A stretch of 64,000 nucleotides of DNA from positions 186,001-250,000 of the forward strand of contig JALMLS010000208.1 in the NCBI GenBank assembly GCA_038496445.1. The letters run 5' to 3'. Below are positions 22,558 through 34,144 of this stretch, piece after piece (position 1 is the stretch's first letter; each line of letters starts with the position of its first letter). A program made the translations under genes and the position numbers. The notes beneath the pieces are model-generated. The model did no database searches. It had not been told where the DNA came from and worked only from the letters and a program-made list of their open reading frames with translations. This DNA comes from Trichosphaerium sp. ATCC 40318. Taxonomy: Eukaryota; Discosea; Flabellinia; Trichosidae.

Positions 22558-24237
22558 ATGGGTAGCGGCTACTCAGGTTGCTTGTCCTTCGAGAGCCGTA
22601 CGACACACTCGAAGGCGATAGACTCCGTTATAAAACAAGAGATCAAAGAACGTAACCGCACTACAAAAATACTCATTCTGGGCGCAGCTGGAAGTGGCAA
22701 ATCTACAATTTTAAAACAAGTCATATCGTTGTACTCTGGCTTTTCAGACGTAGACGTTGCAAACTACAAAAGGATTATACAGGTGAATATCCTTTCGGGT
22801 ATGAAGTTCCTTATAAACAAAGCAAAAAACAACGGCATAAAGATACCACTCCGTCATAAGCCATACATGCGTATTATTAATGAAGCAAATGTATACGGTA
22901 CGCTAAAAACCTCTTTTGTAAACTGACAGTTTTTTGGTTGTTTTGTGAAAATAGCGCCTTTAGTAAAACACCACTCCTTTACTTTCTATTGTCGTATTCT
23001 ACAACATGAATGGAGAAATTGGACATTACGAAAAGACATTTGTTGCTCAAAACAACTGAAAACCCATCTAGTTTGTTTTTATGTAACGTTTACTGCGTTT
23101 TCCTTGTTTTCTGACTTTTAACAGACACAATTACTAAACAACAACTCGACGCTTGTCATTTCCTTTGGCCTTTACGCTCTATTCAAAGCACATACGAAAT
23201 ACAGACGAATGATGCTGTTATACAAACACAACACTTAAAATACTGGATGGACAACGTAATTAGTAATTTAATAGACAAATACGACTCCTGGACGCCAAAC
23301 GATAGAGATATTGTCCGTTGTAGACAACGTACAACTGGAGTAAACGAAATGTCCTTTGACCATCTCGGAAAGCGATGGACGATTATAGATGTTGGTGGTC
23401 AAACAAACGAACGGAGGAAATGGTTACATGTGTACGTTTTTTTTAGGTGTTTTTCTTTTTCGGCGGTTTTTGTCCTTTTCTTGTATTCTACGCAAAAACC
23501 ACGTATACACGCGTAGAGAGTATTTATTCAACGACCAAAAGAACTACATTTAGCTTATTTTTTTTGTTCTCCCGTTTTGGATAAAAGGGTTTACGTCGGT
23601 CGCGTGTACGCGTGTGAATGCGTCCAAACAAAAATTAGGAGTTTTACTCTGCTTTTTGTAGGAAATTTACTGTATCTACTATTTTTACGACACTGTGTTC
23701 TTTTTTTTTGAGTTTCAACACATGGTAGCTTATTTATTTTTTTTTTTCTTTTGTCAGGACACAATTTTTGGTCACGTCATCTTTGTCCTTACTTCTTTTC
23801 TTAGATTTGAAGGCACTCGTTCTGTTTTGTTTACTATGGCTACAAATGAGTGGGATGTTCCTTGTGAAGAATGCGCTGGCGGCACAAAGTTGGATATGTC
23901 TTTGCGTATTTGGAAAGATCATATCAAGTCTCCTTTCTTCTCTAATGCATGTCTTATTCTATTTCTGAATAAGATAGATATTCTAAAGCAGAAGCTTTAT
24001 GCTGTAAATTTTAAGGATAGCTTCCCGAACTTTCAGGGACAAGAGAGGGATGTTGATAGTGTTGTTTCATTTTTAAAAGAAAAGTTCTTGGCTGAGCTTG
24101 ATAATTCAAAAGATGGGTTAAAACGGACTGTTTATGTTCATGCTATTAGCGCTATAAATAAGTCCGATGTATTTTCAGTTATGAAGGAAGTCCTTAGTAA
24201 GATTGAAATATACAAAGGTGGTCTTGATGTACTATAA
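22558..24237 (+). CDS. Heterotrimeric G-protein alpha subunit, divergent
   Basis: Starts at ATG 22558. The N-terminus MGSGYSGC suits myristoylation at Gly2 and palmitoylation at Cys8. The P-loop is ILGAAGSGKSTILKQ. Exon 2 (23124-23430) carries switch I, VRCRQRTTGVNE, keeping the catalytic Arg and the Mg-binding Thr, and switch II, IDVGGQTNERRKW. The last exon has LILFLNKIDIL (NKxD) and a C-terminus ending KGGLDVL. The Gln of DVGGQ is present. The TCAT guanine-binding loop is replaced by HAISAIN. The segment between switch II and NKxD (23430-23830), normally FxxVxxxxFxxSLSEYDQ, is not recognisable and its splicing is unresolved. Galpha couples membrane receptors to effectors; the multi-helix receptors at 29653-37637 are possible partners only by guess. 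Confidence 0.75.
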
Positions 24238-24783
24238 ATAGAGGAAAAAAAACGTTTCAACAAAATACTTACAAGTAGCGTAAATAAAACAAATTGTACA
24301 ATGGTTAAACTAATCCGGTAGTGGCTTATTAATAATGTTTTTGAAGATATCAACAACAGCGGTGCAGTACATAGGATGCGGTTGATTATTTTATAAGTCG
24401 TAAGCTTGAGCGATTGAATCTCGTTGCAGTTAATATTGCATATGATTCCGCCATTAGATACAGTCTGTAGTACTTACATTGTGCCAAACATCTGAATATC
24501 ACGTTTTGAGGCACTGCTGTATTTTTGCATCATTGGGAGTTGAAACAAAACGAGAAATCAATATCGTTTATTGCGAGTGGCATAGTACATTCTTTCCCTA
24601 CTCCTCAAATTATCTTGACGCAATGAGATGTCAAAATCACAAATGTGACACTTTACACTGAATTCGCTTTTCTTGAATTCAGAAAACTGTAAATATTTCA
24701 TGGCCAACTTCTACAGCTACAAACACACTTCGGTACTTCACTCTCAGAGTCACAGAATGAGTATGTAGTGAGAACTTCTTTCT
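24238..24783. other. Intergenic region
   Basis: About 545 bases between convergent genes. No gene seen. Confidence 0.35.
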
Positions 24784-25095
24784 TTACATAAGGCTCATAA
24801 TAGCTTCAACAATATCTCCATTTGCTTTACGTAGTGCTTCCTCAGCGCGTTCTCGCGACACGCTGACCTGTTGTTATAGTGTCAGTGTAAGTATGACAAA
24901 TAAAGAATACCTGGGTCTGTACTAAGGAGATGAGCGTATCATGTTCTTGATTGTCCTTTTTATATCTGCTTGAGGTGCTTTTTTTCGGTCCTGGGTCGTT
25001 TGTGGGTTGAGTTTCTGTTTCTTTATTCTCGTCAATACTTTTTGTATTATTCGCTTCTAAATACTCTTTAGTGTTCTCTTTTGCGTTGTTTTTTA
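24784..25095 (-). CDS. UBA-domain protein (NAC-alpha/HYPK-type C-terminus), 5' end unresolved
   Basis: Two exons join at CAG|GTATTC...CAACAG|GTCAGC. The upstream exon is Glu/Asn/Thr-rich and low complexity. The C-terminal 35 residues read DTLISLVQTQ then VSVSRERAEEALRKANGDIV and EAIMSLM before TAA at 24784-24786, which is the three-helix UBA fold seen at the end of NAC-alpha and HYPK. Such domains bind nascent chains or ubiquitin. No NAC beta-barrel domain is visible upstream, so it may be a small co-translational chaperone or another UBA protein. The start codon is not located. Confidence 0.5.
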
Positions 25096-25222
25096 GGTTT
25101 TAGTTTTAATTCTGTAAAACTTTGCTACAGTTTCTCTATTTTACCTTCAGTACCGTAAGTTTCATTCCTTTGATCCTCTAAACGCGGTTGAGAGAGATAA
25201 ATGGACTTTTAGCGTACGTTCA

Positions 25223-25354
25223 AATGTATTTGTTCTTTCTACTTCTGGCTCTACAGGCACATCAGGAGAAACACCAGGAAAGCGAATATCAAACGCCATT
25301 GTATACGTCAAGTGGAGCAATTCCAATCTGATTCACAGAGCCGGCTTTTTACAG
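25223..25354 (+). pseudogene. Possible fragment of an AMP-binding (adenylation) domain
   Basis: An open stretch reads NVFVLSTSGSTGTSGE then ISNAIVYVKWSNSNLIHRAG. TSGSTGT is the phosphate-binding A3 motif of acyl-adenylating enzymes and also appears, as PTSGSTGVPK, in the large gene at 53408-58324. The residues after it do not follow the family well and no flanking exons are recognised, so this may be a relic or a chance match. Confidence 0.25.
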
Positions 25355-25569
25355 GCAAAGTCAGTATTGGATTTTGGTCTCACAATTCTGCCGTTTGTCA
25401 TTTCCTCACTTATTGACAAACGATGGTCATGGATTTTGTATGTCCTTCTCAAATAGGTAATCAAAAGCTAACAGAGAAGGTATACTGGGTTAATTTTGTA
25501 CTCAACAAAAGAAGTTCTCGGTTGATGTTTAGTTTATTTAATTTACATTTTTTTTTGTTGTGATTTTGT

Positions 25570-28153
25570 TTAAACAGTTAACAACAAACAACTGAGAGTC
25601 ACGATTGTGGACACAATTAAAGCAATCGAATTACTAGTATTAGCATTGTTACCAGGCGTTGGTTGTATAGGAGCTACTGGTGAGGCGGGTTGTGTTGGTA
25701 CACTTGTTGTAGGCATAGAAGGAGCGACTGGTTCAGTAGGTGACATTGTCGTAGGAGGAAGCGTAGGAGGCAATGTTGTTGGTAATGTTGTAGGAGGTTG
25801 TATGGAAGTTGGTGGTTGAGTTGATGGTGTAAGTGTTGAAAGCGAAATAGGGAATGTTGGTGTATTTGTTGGTGCCACAGTAGTTGGGATAAGTGTTGTA
25901 GGAGGTTGAGTTGTCGGTGGTAGTGTAGGTGGTAACGTTGTAGGAGACAATGTTGGCGGTAACGTTGTTGGTGGCAATGTAGTTGGAGGCAACGTGGTAG
26001 GTGGTAAGGTTGTAGGAGGCAATGTTGTAGGAGGAAGTGTAGTTGGAGGTAATGTAGTTGGTGGCAAGGTTGTTGGAGGGAGTGTGGTTGGTTGCAATGT
26101 GGTAGGAGGCAACGTTGTTGGAGGCAGCGTTGTTGGAGGCAGCGTTGTTGGAGGGAGCGTTGTTGGAGGCAGCGTTGTTGGAGGGAGCGTTGTTGGAGGC
26201 AGCGTTGTTGGAGGGAGCGTTGTTGGAGGCAACGTTGTTGGAGGCAGCGTTGTTGGAGGCAGCGTTGTTGGAGGGAGCGTTGTTGGAGGCAGCGTTGTTG
26301 GAGGCAGCGTTGTTGGAGGGAGCGTTGTTGGAGGTAGTGTAGTGGGCGGCAAGGTTGTAGGTGGTAACGTTGTAGGAGGAAGTGTAGTTGGAGGAAGTGT
26401 AGTTGGAGGCAATGTTGTAGGAGGTAACGTTGTCGGTGGAAGTGTAGTTGGTGGCAGTGTTGTAGGAGGAGCTGTAGTTGGAGGCAACGTTGTTGGAGGC
26501 AGCGTTGTTGGAGGGAGTGTGGTTGGTGGCAATGTAGTTGGTGGTAGTGTAGTTGGAGGTAATGTAGTTGGTGGTAGTGTAGTTGGCGGTAAGGTTGTAG
26601 GTGGCAACGTTGTAGGAGGTAATGTTGTAGGAGGAAGTGTAGTTGGAGGCAATGTAGTTGGCGGCAAGGTTGTTGGAGGGACCGTTGTAGGAGGGAGTGT
26701 AGTTGGCGGTAAGGTTGTAGGAGGCAATGTACTTGGAGGCAACGTTGTAGGAGGAAGCGTAGTTGGAGGCAAGGTTGTAGGAGGTACCGTTGTAGGAGGG
26801 AGTGTAGTTGGCGGCAATGTTGTAGGAGGTAACGTTGTCGGTGGAAGTGTAGTTGGTGGCAGTGTTGTAGGAGGAGCTGTAGTTGGAGGCAACGTTGTTG
26901 GAGGCAGCGTTGTTGGAGGGAGTGTGGTTGGTGGCAATGTAGTTGGTGGTAGTGTAGTTGGAGGCAACGTTGTAGGAGGAAGTGTAGTTGGCGGCAATGT
27001 AGTTGGCGGTAAGGTTGTAGGAGGTAATGTTGTAGGCGGAAGTGTAGTTGGCGGTAACGTTGTTGGCGGTAGTGTAGTTGGAGGCAATGTAGTTGGCGGC
27101 AACGTTGTAGGAGGTAGTGTAGTGGGCGGCAACGTTGTAGGAGGTAACGTTGTAGGAGGAAGTGTAGTTGGAGGCAAGGTTGTAGGAGGTAACGTTGTTG
27201 GCGGAAGTGTAGTTGGAGGCAATGTAGTTGGCGGTAGTGTAGTTGGCGGTAAGGTTGTAGGTGGTAACGTTGTAGGAGGAAGTGTAGTTGGTGGCAACGT
27301 TGTAGGAGGTAGTGTAGTGGGTGGTAACGTTGTAGGTGGAGGCGGAGGAAATGAGAATACCATAATTTCTACTCCAGACGGCAGCGTTTGTGCTGGTACT
27401 GTAAACCTAAAGCACCAGTAAATATGTTAAAAAGAGCAATTTTAACGCACGTAAATGAATTAGAATTAGATGAAATAGCTACTGGAGGCAATGTGAACGT
27501 AGATGCTACAAACTCAAATCCTAAAAAAAATAACAGTAAGCACGTGTTTGCAATGCATAATTAACTGTAAAATCAGTTTTTTGTTTAATGTACATGTAAA
27601 GTATTAAATTGAGCGTATTAGCGCTCTTTGACAATGAGAAAATGGAAATGGTGTATTTGGGAACGTGTTTTGGGTGATCCAAAAAACTATAATTGTAGAA
27701 AACTGAAAAACGTACCTAGAACGACTGGATCATCCATTGTGCATGTCAGAACAGTATTTGGAATAGCAGTTCCCGTATTCATTACTTGTCTGTGTAAAAT
27801 AAAGCTTGTAGACCCGACTTGAATACTGATAACATCAGCAGCGTCAGTTGCAATATATACTTCGTTTGAATCGTCTGCAAAGAACTTTGGGTTGTTTGGT
27901 TCGCTTGATGACTCCAATACATTTTCATTTGTTGTTGAGCGTGTGTATGTACAAACACCTGCGTCGCCAACGCCTAGGTAGGTGTGAGATATCATATAGA
28001 GCAAAGAAAGAGAGCAAAGCAACTTTTCTTTAATTGTTTTGTTCTAATTTTGTCTTTCTCCGTAATGACGGGTAATAAATGTGTACGTATTGAATATGAT
28101 GTTGCTAAGAGACAACATAAAATTATTGTAAGCGTTAGAGGTGCTTTAATCAT
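25570..28153 (-). CDS. Giant TTLPP-repeat GPI-anchored mucin-like surface protein
   Basis: A short first exon at 28153 encodes a signal peptide (MIKAPLTLTIILCCLLATSY). It splices (C|GTACAC to CCTAG|GC) to an exon ending near 27716 that reads GVCTYTRSTTNEN and TDAADVISIQVGSTSF. Exons at about 27527-27463 and from 27393 lead into FTVPAQTLPSGVEIMVFSFP. The rest, 25570-27363, is one long frame: about 90 tandem TTLPP pentapeptides, a looser Thr/Pro-rich section, and NSIALIVSTIVTLSCLLLTV, a GPI-anchor signal. The Thr-rich stalk is expected to be heavily O-glycosylated and extended. The head is related to the gene at 60091-60921 (GVCTY). Function is unknown; adhesion or a protective coat is inference. 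Confidence 0.75.
25900..27340. repeat. 15-bp minisatellite coding for TTLPP
   Basis: Roughly 95 tandem 15-base units (plus-strand form about GTTGTTGGAGGCAGC) with variation at the third codon positions. Units at 26100-26340 are nearly identical to each other. A 151-base block at 26408-26558 is repeated exactly at 26813-26963, 405 bases (27 units) away, and carries the same rare Ala substitution (PPTTAPPTT), so the array grew by block duplication. Confidence 0.85.
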
Positions 28154-29652
28154 CTTGAGAAGCTAAGTTTAAATAGTAAATCTCGAAAACAAAGCAATAT
28201 CTGTTCGGAATTTTCTGGAAACACTTTTGCGCTGTTTTCCTTCCAAAACCGCTCCAGACGCACTTTTATGCCAACTAGCGTCATATTGTTGTAAAATTAG
28301 TTAATTTGAGAAACTCCGCAGTACAGGCCTATTGCAAACATTCCACTAATGGAATATTCTTGTCGTACAACACTACACATTGTTTTTGTTGGATATTCGT
28401 ACCTCCAACTTTGAATATCTAAAATTAGAGTTTTGTGCAACTTTACTAGATTTAAAGTCACCTGGCTACTGTCAGTGATGCCAGATGTATCTCTAAAGTG
28501 GTTATAGTTCTGTTCAGCAAATACTATCTCAAAAACACACAAAAGGCGCTAAAACTATCGTAGATACAAATAACTACGCGTGGAAACGATAGAAAACGGG
28601 TTCTTAAGTTATTCTGCATTGTGGTGTTTATTTTTAAGTATTCGTGACTTTGCTGCGTTCACGTGAACAAGTTGTACCTTTTTTGTGAGCGAAGGTCGGG
28701 TTCTTGTCCCGAGCAAAGCAATGGGTCACACCGAAAGCAAACAGAGACCTCTACTTGCTTGCATTCATTGTACCACTGTCATATTTTTCCGTACTTTTTC
28801 AAACAACTGTGCACGCCTATAATTGTCATGACATACGGGTGCATGAATATCACATGGTACAACTGTGCACCGGTGAATCAAAAAATGCTCTTTTGTATTA
28901 TTCTCCGTTGTTACGAGAACAGACGGCACGCACTATTTGTAACGTAGATACTAGCCTTTTATAAAAACAACCTTTGACATCACCCTACATGGCTGGAATA
29001 GTTGTATTCCAGCGTCATTACGTTGAACTCACTAATATAACTCTAGGTGACACTTTCTTCTTTTACCACATGGTACGTTGATGGAAATCTCAAAACGCTT
29101 ACTTCTCTTAAAGCCACTGCTCCGCAGGATCACTCCTTTTAGTCGTGTCAAGAGAGTATCACCAGATGAGACTATAAGGGTTCGTGTATCGGGTGTAGAT
29201 GCCCTGAAGTTGTGTAATTAATCGCTTTCTACGCAAATTTGTTTTTGGCAAGTCTATTGTCCGACACCATGTTCCTTCCAGATACCTTGTTCTGTTCGCC
29301 CCTATGACAAAGTAGATAATTTTCCAGTACCTCATGTATGTACTATGCTTGTCACACGTGACAATAAAGCAATTTTTAATTCGCACTACCAATCAAAAGT
29401 GACATTGCCTATGTTGTGACTCTGCTCTACGTTCACAATAAGTACTCCACAAGGACATATAAATGTGATAGGTTGTAAAATCAAGCTGGGATACATGTGC
29501 TAACCAAACTAGATAGTGTATTCATAAAATTTTAGGTTTTTTCCTGAAATCCAACTCCGAAGATGTCCTTTCGGAAGGGATAGTATACTGAGTATTCACT
29601 TATTTGATGATTTTATTGTAGTACAACTGCGCATACGATTTGGAGATGGATA
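28154..29652. other. Region without an assigned gene
   Basis: About 1.5 kb. On the minus strand a frame at 28297-28542 reads SSQVTLNLVKLHKTLILDIQ then QEYSISGMFAIGLYCG, possibly one exon of a secreted protein. On the plus strand 28704-28964 has a hydrophobic start and VHAYNCHDIRVHEYHM, and 29066-29150 reads TWYVDGNLKTLTSLKATAP. None joins into a gene and none is recognised. Confidence 0.3.
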
Positions 29653-31493
29653 CTATATCTTGCTTATAGTAGTACTGATAGTCTGTATAGATAATTCTCC
29701 TTCAGATGATTCTTTCTTTGGTTTTTTTCGAATTGCAGATATTTGAATGATACTTACGAGTGTTAGAGGTACCCAATAAAGCAGACCAAATATTAAATCT
29801 AACCATGGATAGTATAAGTTTAATATGGATGGGGCAGAGGCAATTGAATAAATAAATACAAAGACTGCACTGGACATGAGCTGTATTGTTACCTACAAAA
29901 TAAAAGTTTAATTCTGCCTTGTTTGGACAATAAGAGTAGTGTTTTGCAAAATCAGAAATTAGTGCTTTGCAGTTTGACGTACAAATCTGATTGTTTTGAG
30001 AGTTTTTGATTTATCTTTGACTTTATTCAAGCGTTTGAGTACAAAGGATCCCGTGATAAGCAAGTAACATCCTGAAGAAAAAGAAGCAAGGAACAAGAAA
30101 ACTTGGTAAATGTTGAAAAGTGTATCGAAAATATAAAGCAAGAAAAGGGTTACTCCCAATACTTCAAGCAATACAAGTAGAGATACGACAACAATACTTG
30201 GTATAAAAAACTTGTCAATGTTGTATTTATCATTTTGCTTTAAGGCTTTGACATTTAGAAGCATTTCATGCCTAGGACACTTTAAAAAAGGAATACGTAA
30301 GTTTTCTTGTTTTATTCTAATTTGTACTTTTTCACGTGATTAAATTATGTGCTATAGAACTAGTTTTTGACGTACCAGTAGAATGCAATCAAAACTGTCG
30401 TTGCAAGTGATAAAGAAACGAATCCGAAACCCATGATAAAGTGAACAGGTATTGGAAAGATTCTTCTTGCGAATGCCGGATCAATAATAACATAAATACT
30501 CCTCAGTATGTTTGCAACGACTTCAATGTAAAGACATGCCAATTGAGTTGTTAGTTGTAAACCTTGAGGAGACTTTGATATTGTATATATCTTGCTACAA
30601 GCCAAGAAAGTTGCAAAAAGACAAAGGAACCCGACAACAATAGAGAACAGCATCTAAACAAAAATTTTAATTCAGAAACGCGATTTGCTATCATTCTACG
30701 TACACTCCCGTACAAGTTGCTGGTCTTCCACGGATTTGGATCTATAAAAAGATGTCAATGGTAATAATGTAGGAACCCTTATACTGGTACCATTGCTATA
30801 AAGAGTGACATTAAACTCTTGATAACTGCCATTTATTTCCAAGTTAATGTATCCAACGATGTATGAAAATTCAACACCAGCGGCTTCTACAGTTGGAATA
30901 CGAGGCAGATTTCCCGGCGACTCAATATGGCTTAACTTAACATAATTGTACGCGCCTGGTATGTCTACAAAGAGACTTAGTTAACAATGCTTCGTTTTAC
31001 TTACAAAACTCAGTAGAGTGTAAGACAATAGCTTTAGCTCCACGTAGGTATACGTCTCTAACTGTATAACCCCATTTTCTTTCGTCTTCTAACAACACAA
31101 TCTTGCCACTAACGTTCGGGTGGTTTACGCCTACAAGAACGCCTACAACACTAGATTATGCCACAAGTACTTGCTTGGCTTTAAATGATAAATAAACAAA
31201 CTTTAGTGGTTTTTAGGATCTTGCGTCACGTGCCATTGACGCTACATGACATCACGTGATAAAAACGTGATTTCTAGTATTTAGCGTACCATTGATTTTA
31301 TTGGAGCGCCATGAATCTCTTGAGAGCCACGATATGTTTGGAGTATCGAAATGTACTTTAGAAACGGATTAAAAACAATAAGTATTTGGGTCAAATACGT
31401 TATTGTATTGTACATACGTTCAGTGTTGTTTTCATGTATAATGAGTGCGGCGACTCCTGTAATAAATAAATAGAACTTAAACACGTGATGCAT
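29653..31493 (-). CDS. PA-domain seven-helix receptor-like protein, copy A
   Basis: Exon 1 starts at ATG 31491-31493 (MHHVFKFYLFITGVAALIIH) and ends NNTE at a GTATGT donor. Following exons give an ectodomain with VRDVYLRGAKAIVLHS and IPTVEAAG, the pattern of protease-associated (PA) domains (GKIVLLED, RGAKAIV), then NVTLYSNGTS. Three membrane exons follow: 30653-30363 (MLFSIVVGFLCLFATFLACS, YIEVVANILRSIYVIIDP, LATTVLIAFYWYV), 30264-29959 (VVVSLLVLLEVLGVTLFLLY) and 29877-29653 (VFVFIYSIASAPSILNLYYP, PLTLVSIIQISAIRKKPKK), giving about seven helices and a Ser-rich tail. The layout suggests a surface receptor; the ligand is unknown and it matches no standard GPCR class I can name. It is one of three close tandem copies. 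Confidence 0.65.
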
Positions 31494-31774
31494 TGAACAA
31501 ACTGAAATAAGGAAGAGATATTGACTAGGATTGACATTTCAAAACTCACAATCAAGATTGAAAAGTTTTACAAATAGGCGAAAACCGATGTTGTCAAATC
31601 TACATAGAGCAATAATCAGGGACAGCTTCAAGTGAATAGGGTCAGTCTTGAGAAAAAAGTACCAGGTTCTTCCTGTTGCTATTCCGTAATAAGTAAAAAA
31701 AAACTGAGAATCGAAATACAATTTGATTATTTTATTGTATTTACAATGATAAGATGAAAAGTTGATGTTGGAAA

Positions 31775-33736
31775 TTATATCTTGCTAATAGTATTACTGA
31801 CTGTCTTTATAGATGATTCTCCTTCAGATGATTCTTTCTTTGGTTTTTTTCGAATTGCAGATATTTGAATGATACTTACGAGTGTTAGAGGTACCCAATA
31901 AAGCATATCAAATAATATATCTAACCATGGGTAGAATAAGTCTAATACAATTGGGATAAATCCAAATGAGTAAATAAATATGAAGACTGCACTGGACATG
32001 AGCTGTATTGTTATCTACACAAAATATAAGCAAAGTCAATTCTGTATGTAAATGATAAAATCTGTCGTTTGTGGATTTGACATGATTTGGTGCATTTTAA
32101 ATCTTGGAGTTTAAGAAGCAATTATATAGAAGATTCAGATGTAATAAGTGATTAGTGCTTTACGTACAAATCTGATTGTTTTGAGGGTTTTTGATTTATC
32201 TTTCACTTTGTTCAAGCGCATGAGTACAAAGTATCCTGTGATGAGCAAGTAACATGCTGAAGATATAGAAGCAAGGAACAAGACAGCTTCAAAAATGTAG
32301 TACAGAGCATCGAAAATATAAAGCAAGAAAAGGGTTACTCCCAATACTTCAAGCAATACAAGTAGAGATACGACAACAATACTTGGTATAAAAAACTTGT
32401 CAATGTTGTATTTATCATTTTGCCTCAAGGTTCTGACATTCAGAAGCATTTCATGCCTAGGACACTTTAAAAAAAGGAAAACGAAATAAAATGGTTTTTT
32501 CTTGTTCTATTCTGATTGTGCTGTTGTCAATCACGTGATCAAAAATATACACTCTAGCATTAGTTTTTGACGTACCAGTAGAATGCAATGAGAACTGTTG
32601 TTGCAAGTGATAAAGACACAAATCCGAAACCCATAATCAAGTGAATAGGTATTGGAAAGATTCTTCTTGCGAATGTGGGATCAATAATAACATAAATACT
32701 CCTCATTGTGTTTGCAAAGACTTCAATGTAAAGACATGCCAATTGAGTTGTTAGTTGTAAACCCTGAGGAGACTTTGATATTGTATATATCTTGCTACAA
32801 GCCAAGAAAGTTGCAAAAAGACATAGAAACCCGACAACAATCGAGAACAGCATCTAAACAAAATACGTCATAACTTGTTCGAGGTAATGTTATACACATA
32901 CACTCCCATACAGTCTGCTGGTCTTCCACAGATTTGGTTCTATTTACAGCGTCAATGGTACTAATGTAGGTACCCTTATACTGGTAAAAATCGTACCATT
33001 GCTATAAAGAGTGACATTAAACTCTTGATAACTGCCATTTATTGCCAAGTTAATATCTACAAATTTCGTTGAAAATTCATCACCAGCAGCCTCTACAGTT
33101 GGAATACGAGGCAGATTTCCTGGCGACTCAATACGACTTAATCTAACATAATTGTATACGCCTGGTACGGCTGCAAGAAAATGGGTTTAGCGGAGAAATT
33201 CTTTGCTGTTATTACGTGCCTATATCAGTAGCATGTAAGACAATAGCTTTAGCTCCACGTAGGTATACGTCTCTAACTGTATAACCCCATTTTCTTTCAT
33301 CTTCTAACAACACAATCTTGCCACTTATGTTCGGGTGCTTTACGCCCACAAGAACGCCTACAATACTAGATTATGTCACGAGTTTTTCTAAGCTTTGACT
33401 GTTAAAGTAACAAAAAAATTGAGAGGTTTTTAAGCTCTACGCCACTCTACACTTGACGTAATACGCGACTACTTAATCACGTGATAAAAACGTGATTTTG
33501 TAATTAATTAATAATTAAGCGTACCATTGATTTTATTGGAGCGCCATGAATCTCTTGAGAGCCACGATATGTTTGGAGTATCGAAATGCACTTTAGAAAC
33601 GGATTAAAAACAATTTGTATTTGTATTTGAATCAAACACAAGCTATTGTATTGTACATACGTTCAGTGTTGTTTTCATGTATAATGAGTGCGGTAACTCC
33701 TGAAATAAATAAATAGAACTTAAACACGTGATGCAT
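31775..33736 (-). CDS. PA-domain seven-helix receptor-like protein, copy B
   Basis: Same exon order as copy A, from ATG 33734-33736 to the stop at 31775. The ectodomain exon at about 33370-33235 reads VLVGVKHPNISGKIVLLEDE and RDVYLRGAKAIVLHATDI, the clearest PA-like segment of the three. The intron after it starts with GCACGT. The next exon reads YNYVRLSRIESPGNLPRIP and INGSYQEFNVTLYSNGT. Membrane exons lie at 32853-32563, 32449-32160 and 31999-31775 and are near-identical to copy A (FARRIFPIPIHLIMGFGFVS; SIVVVSLLVLLEVLGVTLFL). After RVPTLVPLTL a stop interrupts the direct reading, where copy C reads on to FNRAKSVEDQQTVWE; a small splice or a defect is possible. Confidence 0.6.
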
Positions 33737-34144
33737 TGAACAAACTAAAATAGTAAGATACTGACTAGGATTGACATTTCAAACTCACATCCAAGATTGA
33801 AACGTTTTACAAATAGGCGGCAACTTATTTAGTCAAATCTAAATAGCAAAGAATCAGGGACAGCTTCAATTGAATATAACAGTTTATAGCAACTGTAAGG
33901 CACTTCATTTCATATTAATATCAGAACTTACTCTTGTAAATAGAGGTGATCCGGTCCCAGCTTAGCCTGCTACAACATCTAAACGGCATGCCATAGTCCG
34001 TAAGCTCAAGTTTCCATCACATTTTTTTTGTGCAAGTTGTCAGGTACATCGCCAAAATATTGTGGCTCTTAGTTCTTGGCCAGTTCCCAAAATCCCAATG
34101 AACACAAACTGTTTTCTCAAGTGTTCTTTCTTTATTTTTTGTTG

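Noticed and set aside
23734-23968. Alternative frames over the Galpha C-terminal exon
   Set aside because: They lack motifs and overlap the conserved NKxD exon.
25900-27340. Possible CRISPR array
   Set aside because: Units are 15 bases, contiguous, without spacers and in coding frame; the host is a eukaryote.
25994-27421. 475-codon plus-strand frame of GGNVVGGSVVG repeats, and Arg/Trp- and Leu-rich frames beside it
   Set aside because: These are the antisense reading of the 15-base TTLPP array. The minus strand has a signal peptide, spliced head and GPI signal, so it is the real gene.
31539-31721. Minus-strand frame MYFDSQFFFTYYG between receptor copies A and B
   Set aside because: No acceptor or donor links it to either copy and nothing like it occurs between B and C.
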